This document shows positions 22,200 through 33,963 of a DNA stretch of 64,000 bases, piece after piece (the first letter of the stretch is position 1; each line of letters begins with the position of its first letter). The position numbers and the translations under genes are program-made. The DNA is taken from assembly GCA_025617745.1 (NCBI GenBank), contig CM046864.1, forward strand, positions 558,001 to 622,000. Direction: 5' to 3'. This DNA is from Heliocidaris erythrogramma (lineage: Eukaryota > Echinodermata > Echinoidea > Camarodonta > Echinometridae). The notes under the pieces are model-generated. The model saw nothing but the letters and a program-made list of their open reading frames with translations, made no database searches and was not told the origin of the DNA.

Positions 22200-22271
22200 A
22201 GCGTGTTGAGACTGCCTAATCCATTGAAGATTCCTGGGATGAGAGACTGAATCTGGTTACCATTTAAATAT
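22200..22271 (-). CDS. LRR exon c (72 bp)
   Basis: Acceptor GTACGTAG and donor GTAAGTATTG. Encodes YLNGNQIQSLI, PGIFNGLGSL and the variable pair N-T (codons at 22202-22207). His is replaced by Gln after NQI. The split codon is completed by A (CT|A), still leucine. Confidence 0.8.
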
Positions 22272-23451
22272 CTACGTACATAAAAACAGAGGGAAAATTG
22301 AAACAACAATCAATACAAAGAGGAAAAAACTAAGGAAAGGTATGTCATTCCATGCATTAATTAACGTAAGAAGAAGTCTCCTACGATATATAGCATTATC
22401 TACATCAATATTGTACCTCTGAAAGCAGGGCAATGTATAGATCCCGATTGATTTTGGATTTGTTTTCAGGCCGGATTTAGACAAAAATCTAATTTCAAAA
22501 GGCTAAATAATATATATTTTGGTGTCATATAGTAAGAAATAACGGGGACAAGTGTACGGCTCCACTGTTTTTTTTTATCATTTTCCTCGTCAGCTACCAT
22601 TCACATCTAATATAAATTATAGGGACTCTGAATGTATAATTCAATGACAGTATAAATTACCAATTGAATAAGTCCGTGAAATTTACTTGCTTTTTATACA
22701 ACGAGATTTAATAGGGTTGTTTCCATCTCCTTCTTCTTGATGGAGCTAATTCAATTCATTTCACAAGGACAGGTATACAACTTAAAAATTTCATAATCAT
22801 TAGTTTTATCTGGCAACGACTACTCATACTAAGTAAGAGAGGGTTCCTAGTCATTCTCTTGTCATATAAACATTTTTAATAAAAATCTAATCAAAATTTA
22901 AAACAAGACAAAGAAAAAACAAAGCAGGATGGGTAGAGGGAGCAGTGGAACGTCAAATACAATAGTACATCGAAATATTCAGCAGCTCTGAAAATTGCAG
23001 TTGGCAATATTAACAACCAAATTGAACATGTCTGTGAAACATACTTCAATATACACCCAAATAGATTAAAGGTTCACTAAAATAAAAAAATAATTGCCCA
23101 TTTATCGTAGGAAGGTGTCATCAGGAGCCAAAAAATATCCATCACACAATTTTTTATGCATTCAGTCATATTTTATAATCATTTGAAAAGTATATTTTTG
23201 CCGATTTACACAGTCATAAGCCCCGCCCCTAAAACAACCCATCAAAGCGACATCGTGATCACGTGATTTGTGACGCATGAAAAGTAAGGGAAAATATTCC
23301 ACTAACCTATACCGTGCGCGCCCGGAGGCCCCCGGCAGGCCCAGCCCGGTGCCGAGCATGATATTCCCCGCATCGACCATTTGCATTGCGTATTTTCGTG
23401 TGTTTAATTCCTCACAATAACTTTGATTTTGGGACACAGTTTCATCAATAA

Positions 23452-23690
23452 TGCCCAATCGGTGTATAGTTGCGGGCTGTAGCAAGACCCCTAAAGATGG
23501 TGTAAGCCTACATCATTTTGCTAAAGATGAAAATCTACGGAAATTGTGGGTCGCAAATGTAAAGCTCACGCGGGCAGAGTGGCAAGGGCCGGCCAAGTGA
23601 ATGGAGTACAGTCTGCAGCGATCACTTTGCCGAAGATGATTTTGAGGATCCTGGCCTGTATTCCGAATTTGGCATGAAGAGAAGGATAAG
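23452..23690 (+). pseudogene. THAP-type zinc-finger fragment
   Basis: An ATG at 23452 gives PNRCIVAGCSKTPKDG, LHHFAKDENLRKLW and VKLTRAEWQGP; then, after a frame change near 23603 (an apparent 4 bp insertion TGAA), WSTVCSDHFAEDDFEDP. This is a C2CH THAP finger: CxxxxC in the first part and CxxH in the second. THAP domains bind the ends of P-, Kolobok- and related transposons. No transposase core follows, so the element is non-autonomous. Confidence 0.75.
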
Positions 23691-23928
23691 CTAGCTATAA
23701 GTTTCAGCTATTCCAACGATCAGACTTTTTGGACCCATGGAAGAACAGAGCTGTTTTGTAAACAGCTCTGAAATGGGCTATCCAACCGTATTTCATTCGT
23801 GTAATATCTAAGCCTCTAATTATGTACAGATTTTGTATTTTTTATGATTTCGGAAATAAAAACAAACAAACAAACAGACTTGGAGTCAAGTCTTCCAATC
23901 TGTTTTTCAACGACAACAGCTGCAGCAG

Positions 23929-24070
23929 CTTCACCCGTAGACCGAAAAATGTCTGTCTCTCGTTCGTTAGCTAAGACGACCTAACGAACGAGAGACAGCA
24001 TTTTCGGTCTACTTCACCCGTAACTCCAGGGAGCTCCAACGCGTTGGAGCTCCCTGGAGTTACTTCACCC
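23929..24070. repeat. Two adjacent short palindromes, each between CTTCACCC repeats
   Basis: CTTCACCC occurs at 23929-23936, 24012-24019 and 24063-24070. Between the first two lies an inverted repeat with arms of 34 and 32 bp (23937-23970 and 23981-24012). Between the last two lies a perfect 44 bp palindrome (24020-24063, centre AACGCGTT). The pattern resembles successive insertions of tiny palindromic elements with 8 bp target duplications. Confidence 0.75.
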
Positions 24071-25019
24071 ACGGCCCTTCACCGTATTCTGCGAGGGGTT
24101 CAAACCCTTTCAAACATATAATAATTATGGTCGAATTTCCCCTTGCCACTCGAGCTTCTTTGCCTTCGGGGTCTGATAAATCATTTGATAAATCAGAGTT
24201 CGTATCTGCATGGCTCAGAAAAGTCCTCCAACTCAGAATCGCGGGCACTTTTCCTCTCTCTATATAAGTTACTCGAATTCAGCCAAAATCTAAGTCAGTA
24301 GCCTACTAACGTACTATGTAAAGCGAAGTAAAAAAAAAAAAGCCGTAAGTGAAATAAACAAAACAAAAGCGTTCACCAGTCGCTATGTACGAGGGGAACA
24401 TAGTCACTGCCGTACTAAAGATGTATAGGACATTGTACAATCATACAGACGCATAAAACGGCTGTGCACGCGTTTATGACCAATGCAAAACTTTCGTTCG
24501 GCAAGCTCAGATGGATGAGAACATTGTTCAAAAGAAAAGCTAAAAAACAAAACAAGAGCTGTATATTTGGGCAAAAGCGTTTTACTGATCTTGTAGAAAA
24601 TATATTGCTAATGATTATTCACTCCTAAGATTATATTGATTAATTTCCTGTTTTCATAAATTGTCCTTTGAACAGAGGGGTCAAATACCGCATTCTGTGT
24701 ACAATATTATATGCTGCAGCCTGCAGATCTTGTGCCTCTTACTTTTCATACGTCACTTGGGGGTTAGCCAATCAGCTCACGAGTTTTAAGGAACGGTCCC
24801 AAAACCTCTACTTTTTCCCCTTTTTCGCCAAAACGAGGCATAATTTGGACAATCGATTGGCAGACACGTGATTAGAAGGCAAAACTACATGGAAAGAGCA
24901 CACATTTTTTCTCTAATTTAGTCAACCTTTAAGTCTGTTTCTATCTCCTTCTTCATGATAGAGTCAATTCATTTCATTGCACGTGTAACTCCAAAGTCAT
25001 ACCTCATTACAATACTTAC

Positions 25020-25091
25020 AGCATGTTAAGACGGCCTAATCCATTGAAGATTCCTGGGTTGAGAGAGTGAATCTGGTTACCATTTAAATAT
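25020..25091 (-). CDS. LRR exon d (72 bp), duplication copy A
   Basis: Encodes YLNGNQIHSLN, PGIFNGLGRL and the variable pair N-M (codons at 25022-25027). Both splice sites are intact and phase 2 is kept. The paralogue in copy B is 42735-42806. Confidence 0.8.
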
Positions 25092-26018
25092 CTACGTACA
25101 TAAATATGGAGGGAAAAGAGGAAAAAACTAAGGATAGATATGTCATTCCATGCATGAACATAAGAAGAAATCTCCTACGATGTATAGCATTATTTACATC
25201 AATATTTTACCTCTGAAAGCAGGGCAATGTAGATCCCGACTGATTTTGGATTTGTTTTCAGGCCGGATTTAGACAAAAATCTATTTTTAAGTGCTAAATG
25301 ACATATTTTTGTGTCATAATAAGAAATAACGAGAACAAGTGCACGGCTCCAGTGTTTTTTTTTTATCATTTTCCTCGGCAGCTACCATTCACATCTAATA
25401 TAAATTATAGGGACTCTGAATGTATAATTCAATGACAGTATAAATTACCAATTGAATAAGTCCGTGAAATTTACTTGCTCTTTATACACCCAGATTTAAT
25501 AGGGTTGTTTCCATCTCCTTCTTCTTGATGGAGCTAATTCATTTCATTTCACAAGGACAGGTATACAACTTCTAATTTCAAAATTTTGTCTGGCAACAAC
25601 TAGTCACTCATAATAAGTAAGATTGAATAAGTCCGTGAAATTTACTTTCTTTTTATACACCCAGATTTAATAGGGTTGTTTCCATCTCCCTCTTCTTGAT
25701 GGAGCTAATTCATTTCATTTCACAAGGACAGGTATACAACTTACACATTTCATAACCATTTTATCTGGCAACGACTGGTCACTCATACTAAGTAAGAGGA
25801 TTCCTAGTCATTCTCTTGCCATCTAAACATTTTTAATAAAAATCTAGTCAAAGTTTAAAAGAGGACTAAGAAAAAACAAAGCAGAAAGGGTAGAGGGAGC
25901 AATGGAACGTCAAATACAATAGTACATCGAAGTATTCAGGAGCTCTGAAAATTGCAGTTCAATGGCAATATTAACAACCAAATTGAATATGTCTGTGAAA
26001 CATACTTGCTTATACACC

Positions 26019-26239
26019 AGGGGTCCACTCCTTTTTCTATTTTACGTTAACGACATTGCTCATTCTGCGCCATCATTATGATATATATTATATGCAGATG
26101 ACACTAATGTATTTCATTCTCATAAGGATTTAAATGAACTAATTGAAACAATTAATACACAATTAATCAATATATCCCATTGGTTTAAATGCAATAAACT
26201 TTCGTTAAATATAAGCAAAACTAACTTCAAACACTTTAA
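26019..26239 (+). pseudogene. LINE RT fragment, copy A (upstream part)
   Basis: Abruptly follows array sequence at TATACACC. Encodes GPLLFLFYVNDIAHSAP, a stop, then YILYADDTNVFHSHKDL and WFKCNKLSLNISKTNF, i.e. the RT palm of a CR1/L2/Jockey-type LINE. It is 5' truncated. The LINE is interrupted by the TTAA MITE, which itself holds the LTR element, and resumes at 35705. Confidence 0.8.
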
Positions 26240-27209
26240 AGACCTCAGCCTGACCCAAAACAACCATATTGTAACGAAATTGGGTTTAATTTCGTAGAAA
26301 AGCTTAAGTTTTCGTATAGAAATAATCGTTTTGGCCGATTACCGTATTGAAATAACATTTTATCAAAATGTGAGATCGATCATGTTACGTTTCTGGGAAA
26401 AGAGGATGTTGTAGTTACACTTTAGTCTGTAACTTTTGTTGTTGTTATATTTGCCTTATATGATTGTTACCAAGTTATTTAGCATTTTATGCCAATTAAT
26501 CTGGTAGGTCATTTACCTAGGTCAAAGTAAGGAAAGTTAGGAAAATATGAGTTGATTATTGCATGAGTATTTAGTTAACCACTTTTTCTTGTACATGTGA
26601 TTGCATATGTTATGGTGTATTTGCTGAATAAAACGTCTATGGCTGAGTCATTCACTGTATGCCAAGTCAGCGCTCACCGAGCCTGATAGTACGGTGGCTG
26701 ATACTTCAGGCTGGCTTGGTGTGCGGGCCAAATGATTCAAATGATGGTTTTGCACAGTCTTTCCAAATATTAATCTGGAAGATTTCGAGAATAACTTGTT
26801 CAATCGCTACGCACGTATGTCCGCGCGCACGGAGCTTCTGAAAGTTTAAGGAGCGCGAACGGATGGCCGTGCGTGGCTGTGCGCACGGTAAACGCGCGTA
26901 CGATATACATACGTTTCTATGTAAAAATTCACAAATTTGACACTTATTATTTCACTTCTGTCATAATTGTCGGATTTTTCTGTGTGTTGCTGCCAACTTT
27001 TTTGGAAATTTTGATGCATTTTCCGGCATATTCCTTTTAGTCTGTGTATTGTCAAGTTTTTTTGTAAGAGCTACTGAACGAGTAATATGGGCTTGCCAGC
27101 AGCATTTTCTGTTCACTTTTTGAGAAATGGTCCAGGGTTTGAAATCCCCATATAGCCTTTGTAGCCGATCAAGTGGTGGGGTAGCTCAGGATAACGTGCC
27201 ACACATGTC

Positions 27210-27440
27210 AGGGATCAGATGGGGGGGGGGGGGGGGGTCATGAGGTCTGGACCTCTTTTTATTTTATTTGTTTACATAGATCTACACGAGTGTATATCTG
27301 CGTGTATGGTGCGTGGGTGATGCAGGGCAACAATGGGGGGGGGGGGGGCAATTCCATCTGGAAATTTTGAATAAGTACAAGCTTGCAGAATCCCTCCCCC
27401 CCCCCCCAATTCAAAATACATGTACTGAATCTGCCCCTGG
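27210..27440. repeat. G/C-run MITE-like segment
   Basis: Poly-G at about 27220-27237 and 27335-27348, poly-C at about 27395-27408, ending near CCCCTGGATCC. Probably fragments of the hAT-like G-rich MITE family. Confidence 0.4.
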
Positions 27441-30140
27441 ATCCTTAGTTTAACCCAAAGCAAGCTGGAAACACAAACTCAACATACATGTACCCTATAT
27501 TCAAACTGGTGACATTCATGCATCATATCAACCACACAGCCACTTTCAGTTAATGAAGACACACACTCCTCTCACACTCAACTTACATCGCTGCAAATTT
27601 ACCTTGGGGTTACAATATTATTTGTTATTTCTATACCTTATTTCATTATCACTATTTTATTTGGCAAAGAAACATTACAGCTAATATCTATCAGTTGAGT
27701 TGAACAAATATACAATGCATCAACTAGAACACTAGGGACAGGTGAGAAAAAATGAATTGAATAACTGTGCCATATACCAGTGGTTGCAAACGCAAAATAC
27801 ATGTACATGTTTATTTCAAGTTGTACATGTACATGTATAAACTCAAAATTTACTAAAGAATATCCAAATGTATTAACAAAACAATAATGGTAATGTTATG
27901 CTATGATTGAATTATAACATCCCTCATTAACATGTCATTTATAATTTTATTATTATTATTATTATTTATTCGGCAAAGACAAAAATCAAGAAATCAGAGG
28001 ATACAAAACAGTACATTAGAAGAGAGAAACTAAAGAAAGGGGAACATGGGGGGGGGGGGTGAAGAGGAAACAATGATAGAGAAAGAGAGGGAGAGAGAAT
28101 AAATACAAAGGGTGTATAATATCAAAAGATTGTGAGATATTTTACTACCAATTACAATCACAAGAATTATTATACTGTAATATACATTTCCCTTAAAACA
28201 TAATCATTGTCATTTTAATGAACAAGATTAAAGTACAGTATGTGCCATCCTTTGTTACAATACCAGAAATAAAACTCACATTGGTCATCTTTTGCAAAAT
28301 ATGGAAAATAGAAGAAAATCATTTGCTGAAGAATGAAAAGAGGGTATGAACATCAGGATAAAAATAAATAAAAATAAGTCATGAAATAAGTCATGACATT
28401 TCCCAGTTCAGCAAGCCATGCCAATAATCTTTGATCAACTTTATTTGTTTCAGTTAAAGGGGGAAAGCATGGATAGAGAAAAAATGCACTAGGTGAGTCC
28501 GTGCCGAGAGGTGAATGAACCCTACATGATTGGCATGTCAAGCATTCAGTGAGATAAAATGTCTGAGAGTGCCACATTTTATTATAACAAACAAGGTCTT
28601 GATTATATATGTATGTTCCATGTACATATACATGTATGTAATAATCAGAATATTGCACATAAAAATATTTTCATATCTCTGATAATGGAGAGACGGCATT
28701 ATTTGCTCTTCTAGGACAGAGAACAGTAAATATACATGTACAAAGCTTTGTACCATTACAGTTTCTATTTTAACTTTACAATATCAAGATGAGGAGGTAA
28801 CATTAACATTTCATCATGTGAGACGATATACAGAAAACAAGAAAGAGGCAAGGATGCTTGTAATGGTAGGTTGTATCATTGTAACTTGTCTTTCAGTTAT
28901 AACAATGGAATGTTCTGAATCTAAGAAGTCCATGCCATCATATTCTTGCTGATTCTTTCTTTTTTTTTGTTTGATGGGCAAGTCCAGGGTACACTTTTGA
29001 TGTCAATAATGTTCAGAACTCCCTCATTCCTGTACCATATGGGAAACCAAATGACCAAAATACACCTTAGAACTGCCCTGATCTATTGCTACTTTTTAAT
29101 CATCCTTCTTCATTTCATGTAAATATATGTGGAAATGGAAAGCTCCCTTCAGCTTCATTGGTGAACAAGAAGGAGGATTTACAGCTCAATACAGTCTGCG
29201 GTGGCCTTTGTGGATACCAGGAGAACCCTGCAGTTAGTCAAGGTCCAGTCTACATGGAGTAATCCTCACGAATACTGCAAACAGTTAGAAGAACTGAAAA
29301 AGAAGAATGAGTTGATGAGAGACTTTAATTAAATTAATTTGTTGTCCCCTATTACTCAGCTGAAAGATTCTGGAAAATGCAAATCTATTCCCTGTTGATT
29401 ATTTTTTTTATTTTTTTTTAATTTTTAATTTTTATTTACTTTTATTTTGTGTACGTATATGTATATCAACATTTTGTCCAACACCATTATGTTCGAAATC
29501 AGCATAAGTAATTAAAAACAGGAAGTATTGTTGTGCCTGATCTAAAGAAATACAATGCATTAGCGATTAAGTTTAGTCAAAGAAATAAAGAGCCATTACT
29601 GTTATATGTTTATGCTTGGTAATTGAACAAAGAAAGAGATCATGAATTATAAACGTATACATGTAGCACTAGCACATGATGTATTTGCATAGGTGTTTGT
29701 TATGACCCAGGCAATGTAAGACAATTTCGTCTTTGTTCATTCGGGGGGGGGGGGGGGGGTTGGGGTGGGACTTAATCAGTTAGTACTCATTCTAAGATTC
29801 ATTTGAACTTGTCATTAGCTTGATAGTTTATGTAGAAAATAAGAAACGAGTGACTCATGGAAATATTTCATAAGACTAAAAGAGTTTCAGATTACAATAC
29901 ATTCACTTACCTTAAGCTGGTCCTTTGCAAATGATGTTCTGACTAAGATTGACAGCAGCTTTCTTCAGAATATTAGCAGTTATGGCTGACTGTACTAGCC
30001 AGGCATATAATCAGAAGAATCCAATGTGCAGGTTACCTCTGGCATCTGTATGCACGGAAGACAATTTAAAAAAAGTTTTCAATTTTGTGCTATGGGAAGA
30101 AATGTGTCCACTGGTTATTATTTAATGTACCCCACCATGC
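27441..30140. other. AT-rich interior of the 4.8 kb element
   Basis: No gene recognised. An (ATT)n microsatellite lies near 27950-27970 and poly-G near 29743-29759. On the minus strand a donor-like AAG|GTAAGTG at about 29912 and an acceptor-like TTTTTCAG near 29300 could bound an intron, but the flanking frames are short and no family is recognised. Confidence 0.35.
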
Positions 30141-30159
30141 CCATGGTCACCCAGTAGCC

Positions 30160-30385
30160 ACATTGAGGTTGCTAGCTCCCCTCTCGTCCGCCAAACAAAA
30201 GGTCCCTTCCCTCCCCCCCCCCCCCCCCCCCATCCCATTGTTTGAGCGGATGGCGGAAATTTTTGGGCTCGGACAATGGAAATGAAGGGGGGCACGGGCA
30301 CCTTTTGTGTCCTCCAAACAAAAGGTGCCCCTTCCCCCCTACTTCCATTGTCCGAGCCTAACGTTCCGCTGCCTCTGACTGATGT
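30160..30385. repeat. Imperfect palindromic MITE
   Basis: GGCTCGGACAATGGAA near 30268 is repeated inverted as TTCCATTGTCCGAGCC near 30342, and AAACAAAAGGT(G)CCC occurs on both sides of a poly-C tract (30212-30231). A foldback-like small element. Confidence 0.55.
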
Positions 30386-32052
30386 GTACTTTTCATAGAC
30401 ATCCTTTATTTGGGGGCTGCGAAATCTTCTATCTTGTCATTTTTCTTTTAAGTACTTTTAGTTGCCACCCCCCCCCCCCCCCCCCAACTGTCAGTTCAGC
30501 TCCCAACACTAAAATCTAGACCCCCAAGTCAGTTTTAAAGCCACTCTCGTTAGGCAAAACCCATTTGCAAATATTTACATGTAAAGACTACTTTGTATTT
30601 TTTTTCCATAAGTTTAAGAGGGGGCGGAGAGAACCGAACACCCCCACCTACCCCCCCCCCTGCATGCCTCCTCCACTCCAGAACATCTAATGTCGGATTA
30701 ACATTTATATCTTCATCTCGGAATATAACATTCATTAAATAAATGAATTTACAACCAAATCTTAGAATCATATTCTTTTAAATGCTATTTGAATTCTCCT
30801 TGGCCGAAAATTCACTACTGCGGCCTGCAGGCGACAGTGCGCGAGTACAGAGCGGGACTAGCATACCTAGTCCAGCGCGTCCGGGGTTTGAGCTACTAGC
30901 GTCCCGATGGAAAATCAATCCAGGGGCTCAAAGCCTGATTTGTTTACGTCGCCTCTAAATTTCTAAAACCAAAGATACGGTAAAATCGTCAATATTACTT
31001 TCAGAAAATGCACATTAACAAATATATATATCAAAAACCTCCACATAACCATGCACAATCCGTCATATCACACAAAAATGCCGAACATGCCGACTTTAGC
31101 TTAAAATATTTAAAATTTACCTTGAATTTGGTCATCTTCCAGGTTTTCTCGAGATCCAAAAAAAACTTGACAGTAAAAAAGTTTGTTGACCTAACTAAGA
31201 TGACATCTTCGATTACTTAATTTTAACAAGAACTAAGCAAGAAAAAATCCGATGAGGGTATAAAACGAGATTTTCTAAAGGTTTAAAAATTAGCATTATT
31301 TTGAGGTAAATATTATTCAAATTTACAGCTTAAATTTACTGTTAATTAGAGAAGAAATTTAACAAGAATTAAAAACTGATCTAGGTTTATGGTAATATAC
31401 GACTCGTACTACCCCCTCGTGCATATTCATATGTTTGTTACTTCCTGCTCTTCCATTGGTTACAATTCAATTAGAGGCTTCTTTGTTTACATTTTTCAAA
31501 CCGTTAATTAGTTAATCCTTTTAAATTTTGCACACGGCACTTCGACAATATGGCCCCGGCCTTAAATGTTCAACGCGCGGACATACGTGTACGCCAGTGA
31601 TTGATTTCTTGGATTTTGCCCGGGCCTTCTTAGCACCTCATCGCAGGGAAGCTGGTGGATGGCAATCTACTGAAAACGAGGTCTGGACATGGTCGTGCGG
31701 TGCTGCGTACTTCTGGACATGGTCGTGCGGTACTGCGTACTTTTGGACATGGTCGTGCGGTACTGAAGTCTTCTGGACATGGTCGTGCGGTGCTGCGTAC
31801 TTCTAGACATGGTCGTGCGGTACTGCGTACTTCTGAAGAGTAACCTAGCAGAAATAGCGCAGTAGTGACGGTTTGCAGAGAAAGCAAGGTTTGGAGAGAA
31901 AGCAGGTTCGACAAGGTGGTATATTTCCGCCAAACGTACCACGTCCTCAGCTCGGGCTATCCTGACCGAAACCGCAGCTGGAGGAAGCAGCGTCGATTTC
32001 GTTACACGTGGTGTCAGGAGTGGGATTTGCCGACCAGTACAAATCCACCAAT

Positions 32053-33963
32053 ATGGAACAACCACCGTCACCAGCTGCTGTCATGGCATACTTAGAGAGA
32101 AGTATGGTCGAGGTAGACCAAATGATGAGAGAACTTCGGGCATCGTTGGCAAACACGCCAACTGTAAAATCCGCTCCAAGGACAAACTTGGAACAAACAG
32201 TACCGTGCTCAAGTAGCACCTCTCAATGGGCAGATTCCCCAATTTACGCACAACCGGACGTCGGAGCTACTGTACATGCAGAACCAAGAAGTGGGCAGTT
32301 TGCTTCCACCTTCAGGGGGCAAACAAAAGTGCCTACATCATTGCATCCAGAAGATGGCAGTTACAGAGCAGATTTGGTTAATAGAAAACCAAATGTACTT
32401 CCAGACAAGTTTGACGGGCATGGATCAGTTCTGGACTATTTGACTCATTTCGAAGCTTGCAGCAGAGTGAATGGCTGGACGAAGGATGAAGCAGTGCGGT
32501 ATCTTTCAGCCTGCATGAGAGGGCCAGCTGTCAAACTGCTTTCTCAACAACCTGGTGTACGTTTGACGTACGAGACTTTGGTTGCTAGATTGGAGAAAAG
32601 ATTTGGTCCTGCAGGAAAAGCTGAAGTGTACCTGGCCGAACTCCGCCAGTATCGTCGAAGACCAAATGAATCTTTGCAAGAGCTAGGTCAGAAGATACGA
32701 GACCTGTCAGTGCTGGCATATCCAGAATTTGACGAAAATGGACAAGATAGACTGGCTCGTGGTCATTTCCTTGATGCCATTGAGAATCCAGATATCCGGG
32801 AAGGATTGTTTCGTGCACAACCACCCACGCTGGATGCTGCAGTAGAAGCAGCACTAAACACGGAAGCATTTCTCAAGATGGAGGTTAGGAGGCATGATAG
32901 CAGGCGAACACCTCATTACACTCGAGTTCTGGAGGAGGTAGAACCAATGACACAAGTCAGCAACTTACAGCGATTAGAGAAGGCCTTGGAAGCTGTAATC
33001 GCCAAAGCTGAAGCAAAAATTAGTCACATGGACTACAACTACCAGAGAGACTACAACTATCAGAGAGGAAACGAAGTTCCACAGGCAGAACTGGTTCCAG
33101 AGGTGTTAAATGGTGGCAATCCACAGGACATGTATACTGCACAACATGGTAGTCCGGGTCCACCGCAACCGCCACCAGTACCAGATGGGTTGAATGGGAG
33201 TACCCGACAGAATGACGAACATATCAGAAATGCAGATGCCAGTGAGCAGGTCAGGCCACTTGGTGCATCAGGTGGAGGAAGCAGAAAGGGGCTGTTTCTA
33301 GATGGGAAGGTAAATGGTCAGCCTCTCACCATGCTGATAGATACTGGGTCCACAACCACCTTCATATCAGAAGCTGTTTTCGACCAGATCGCCGAAGACA
33401 GGAAGCCGGTTTTGCAGCCAGTTTCGACAATTGTGAAGCAAGCAGATGGCACACCAGTACAAGTCAGAGGGAAGGCGATGCTGGAAGTGCAGATAGGCAA
33501 CTGGCTTTTCAACACCCCCATCACGGTAGCAAAGGTGAAGAATCAGGGCATTCTAGGCTTGGATTTCTTAATCCAAACGAACGCCGTTCTTGACTGCCGG
33601 AAGTTGGAGCTGCGTACTCCATGGGGCACGGTTCCATGCAAAGAAACTCCCGCATCAGAGCCAGGACAGGTGCTACACATAGGAGCACAAGAACAACACC
33701 CAGTTGAGAGAGCCAGGTCGCAACCAGAGAGTGATGCCAGACCCGAACTTGGTACGCAGAAGTCAAGACGCAGAAAGGGCAGAAGGAAGAAACGACGCAG
33801 CGTGCATCTGGAACAACAGTGCAGGTTCACTTCAACTCCTCGTTTCTCAGAGCAGTATCAGAATTCGGAGTTCGACGTATCGCACCGTGAGAGACATGCA
33901 TGGTCTGGGTTGGCACGGCGACGCAAGAGACTGAAGGAGAGAAATGATGGACTATGGTCATGA
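32053..33963 (+). CDS. Gag with aspartic protease of the LTR element
   Basis: One open frame of 636 codons from the ATG at 32053. The N-terminal part is a Ty3/Gypsy-type retrotransposon gag: LPDKFDGHGSVLDYLTHFE, a conserved helical capsid segment through FGPAGKAEVYLAELRQY and LAYPEFDENGQDRLARGHF. A proline-rich linker follows, then a retropepsin-like domain with the LIDTGSTTTFIS active site and ILGLDFL flap-end motif. The tail is strongly basic. No CCHC zinc knuckle was seen. The family uses gag to package element RNA and the protease to mature it. This is a fossil copy without a polymerase part. Confidence 0.9.
   Translation: MEQPPSPAAVMAYLERSMVEVDQMMRELRASLANTPTVKSAPRTNLEQTVPCSSSTSQWADSPIYAQPDVGATVHAEPRSGQFASTFRGQTKVPTSLHPEDGSYRADLVNRKPNVLPDKFDGHGSVLDYLTHFEACSRVNGWTKDEAVRYLSACMRGPAVKLLSQQPGVRLTYETLVARLEKRFGPAGKAEVYLAELRQYRRRPNESLQELGQKIRDLSVLAYPEFDENGQDRLARGHFLDAIENPDIREGLFRAQPPTLDAAVEAALNTEAFLKMEVRRHDSRRTPHYTRVLEEVEPMTQVSNLQRLEKALEAVIAKAEAKISHMDYNYQRDYNYQRGNEVPQAELVPEVLNGGNPQDMYTAQHGSPGPPQPPPVPDGLNGSTRQNDEHIRNADASEQVRPLGASGGGSRKGLFLDGKVNGQPLTMLIDTGSTTTFISEAVFDQIAEDRKPVLQPVSTIVKQADGTPVQVRGKAMLEVQIGNWLFNTPITVAKVKNQGILGLDFLIQTNAVLDCRKLELRTPWGTVPCKETPASEPGQVLHIGAQEQHPVERARSQPESDARPELGTQKSRRRKGRRKKRRSVHLEQQCRFTSTPRFSEQYQNSEFDVSHRERHAWSGLARRRKRLKERNDGLWS

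Larger units (their letters stand above)
23070..24928 (+). mobile_element. THAP-bearing DNA element with TTAA flanks
   Basis: The ends AGGTTCACTAAAATA (23070) and TAGTCAACCT (ending 24928) are inverted repeats. TTAA stands on both sides (23066-23069 and 24929-24932), while unoccupied array units have one TTAA at that position. A second inverted pair, GTGACGCATGAAAAGTAAG near 23271 and its complement near 24738, supports a single element. It carries a broken THAP domain and two short palindromes. TTAA suggests a piggyBac- or Kolobok-type target; a TA duplication with a longer end cannot be excluded. It interrupts the unit between LRR exons c and d. Confidence 0.75.
26812..31589. mobile_element. 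4.8 kb TIR element inside the 5' LTR (CMC/Chapaev-like ends)
   Basis: The ends CACGTATGTCCGCGCG (26812) and CGCGCGGACATACGTG (ending 31589) are perfect 16 bp inverted repeats. TACG flanks both sides (26808-26811 and 31590-31593), and the intact 3' LTR has a single TACG there. A 4 bp duplication with CAC ends is reported for Chapaev/CACTA-related elements; the assignment is inferred. No transposase was found. The interior holds poly-G runs, small G/C-rich MITEs, an (ATT)n tract near 27950 and a possible spliced minus-strand segment near 29200-29990. Confidence 0.75.
26270..32006 (+). repeat. 5' LTR, split by a 4.8 kb DNA element
   Basis: The LTR sequence is 26270-26811 and 31594-32006, matching the 3' LTR at 34336-35290. 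It includes an array of about five 29 bp repeats (GGACATGGTCGTGCGGT). Confidence 0.9.

Noticed and set aside
22272-22484. Minus-strand ORF beginning MSKSGLKTNPKS (also at 54303)
   Set aside because: Intron sequence of the array unit upstream of the LRR exon; it runs through the acceptor and shows no repeat or domain pattern.
31528-32071. Periodic WSCGTAYF and HGRAVLRTS ORFs on both strands
   Set aside because: Chance frames across the 29 bp repeat of the LTR; the same set recurs at 34914-35226.
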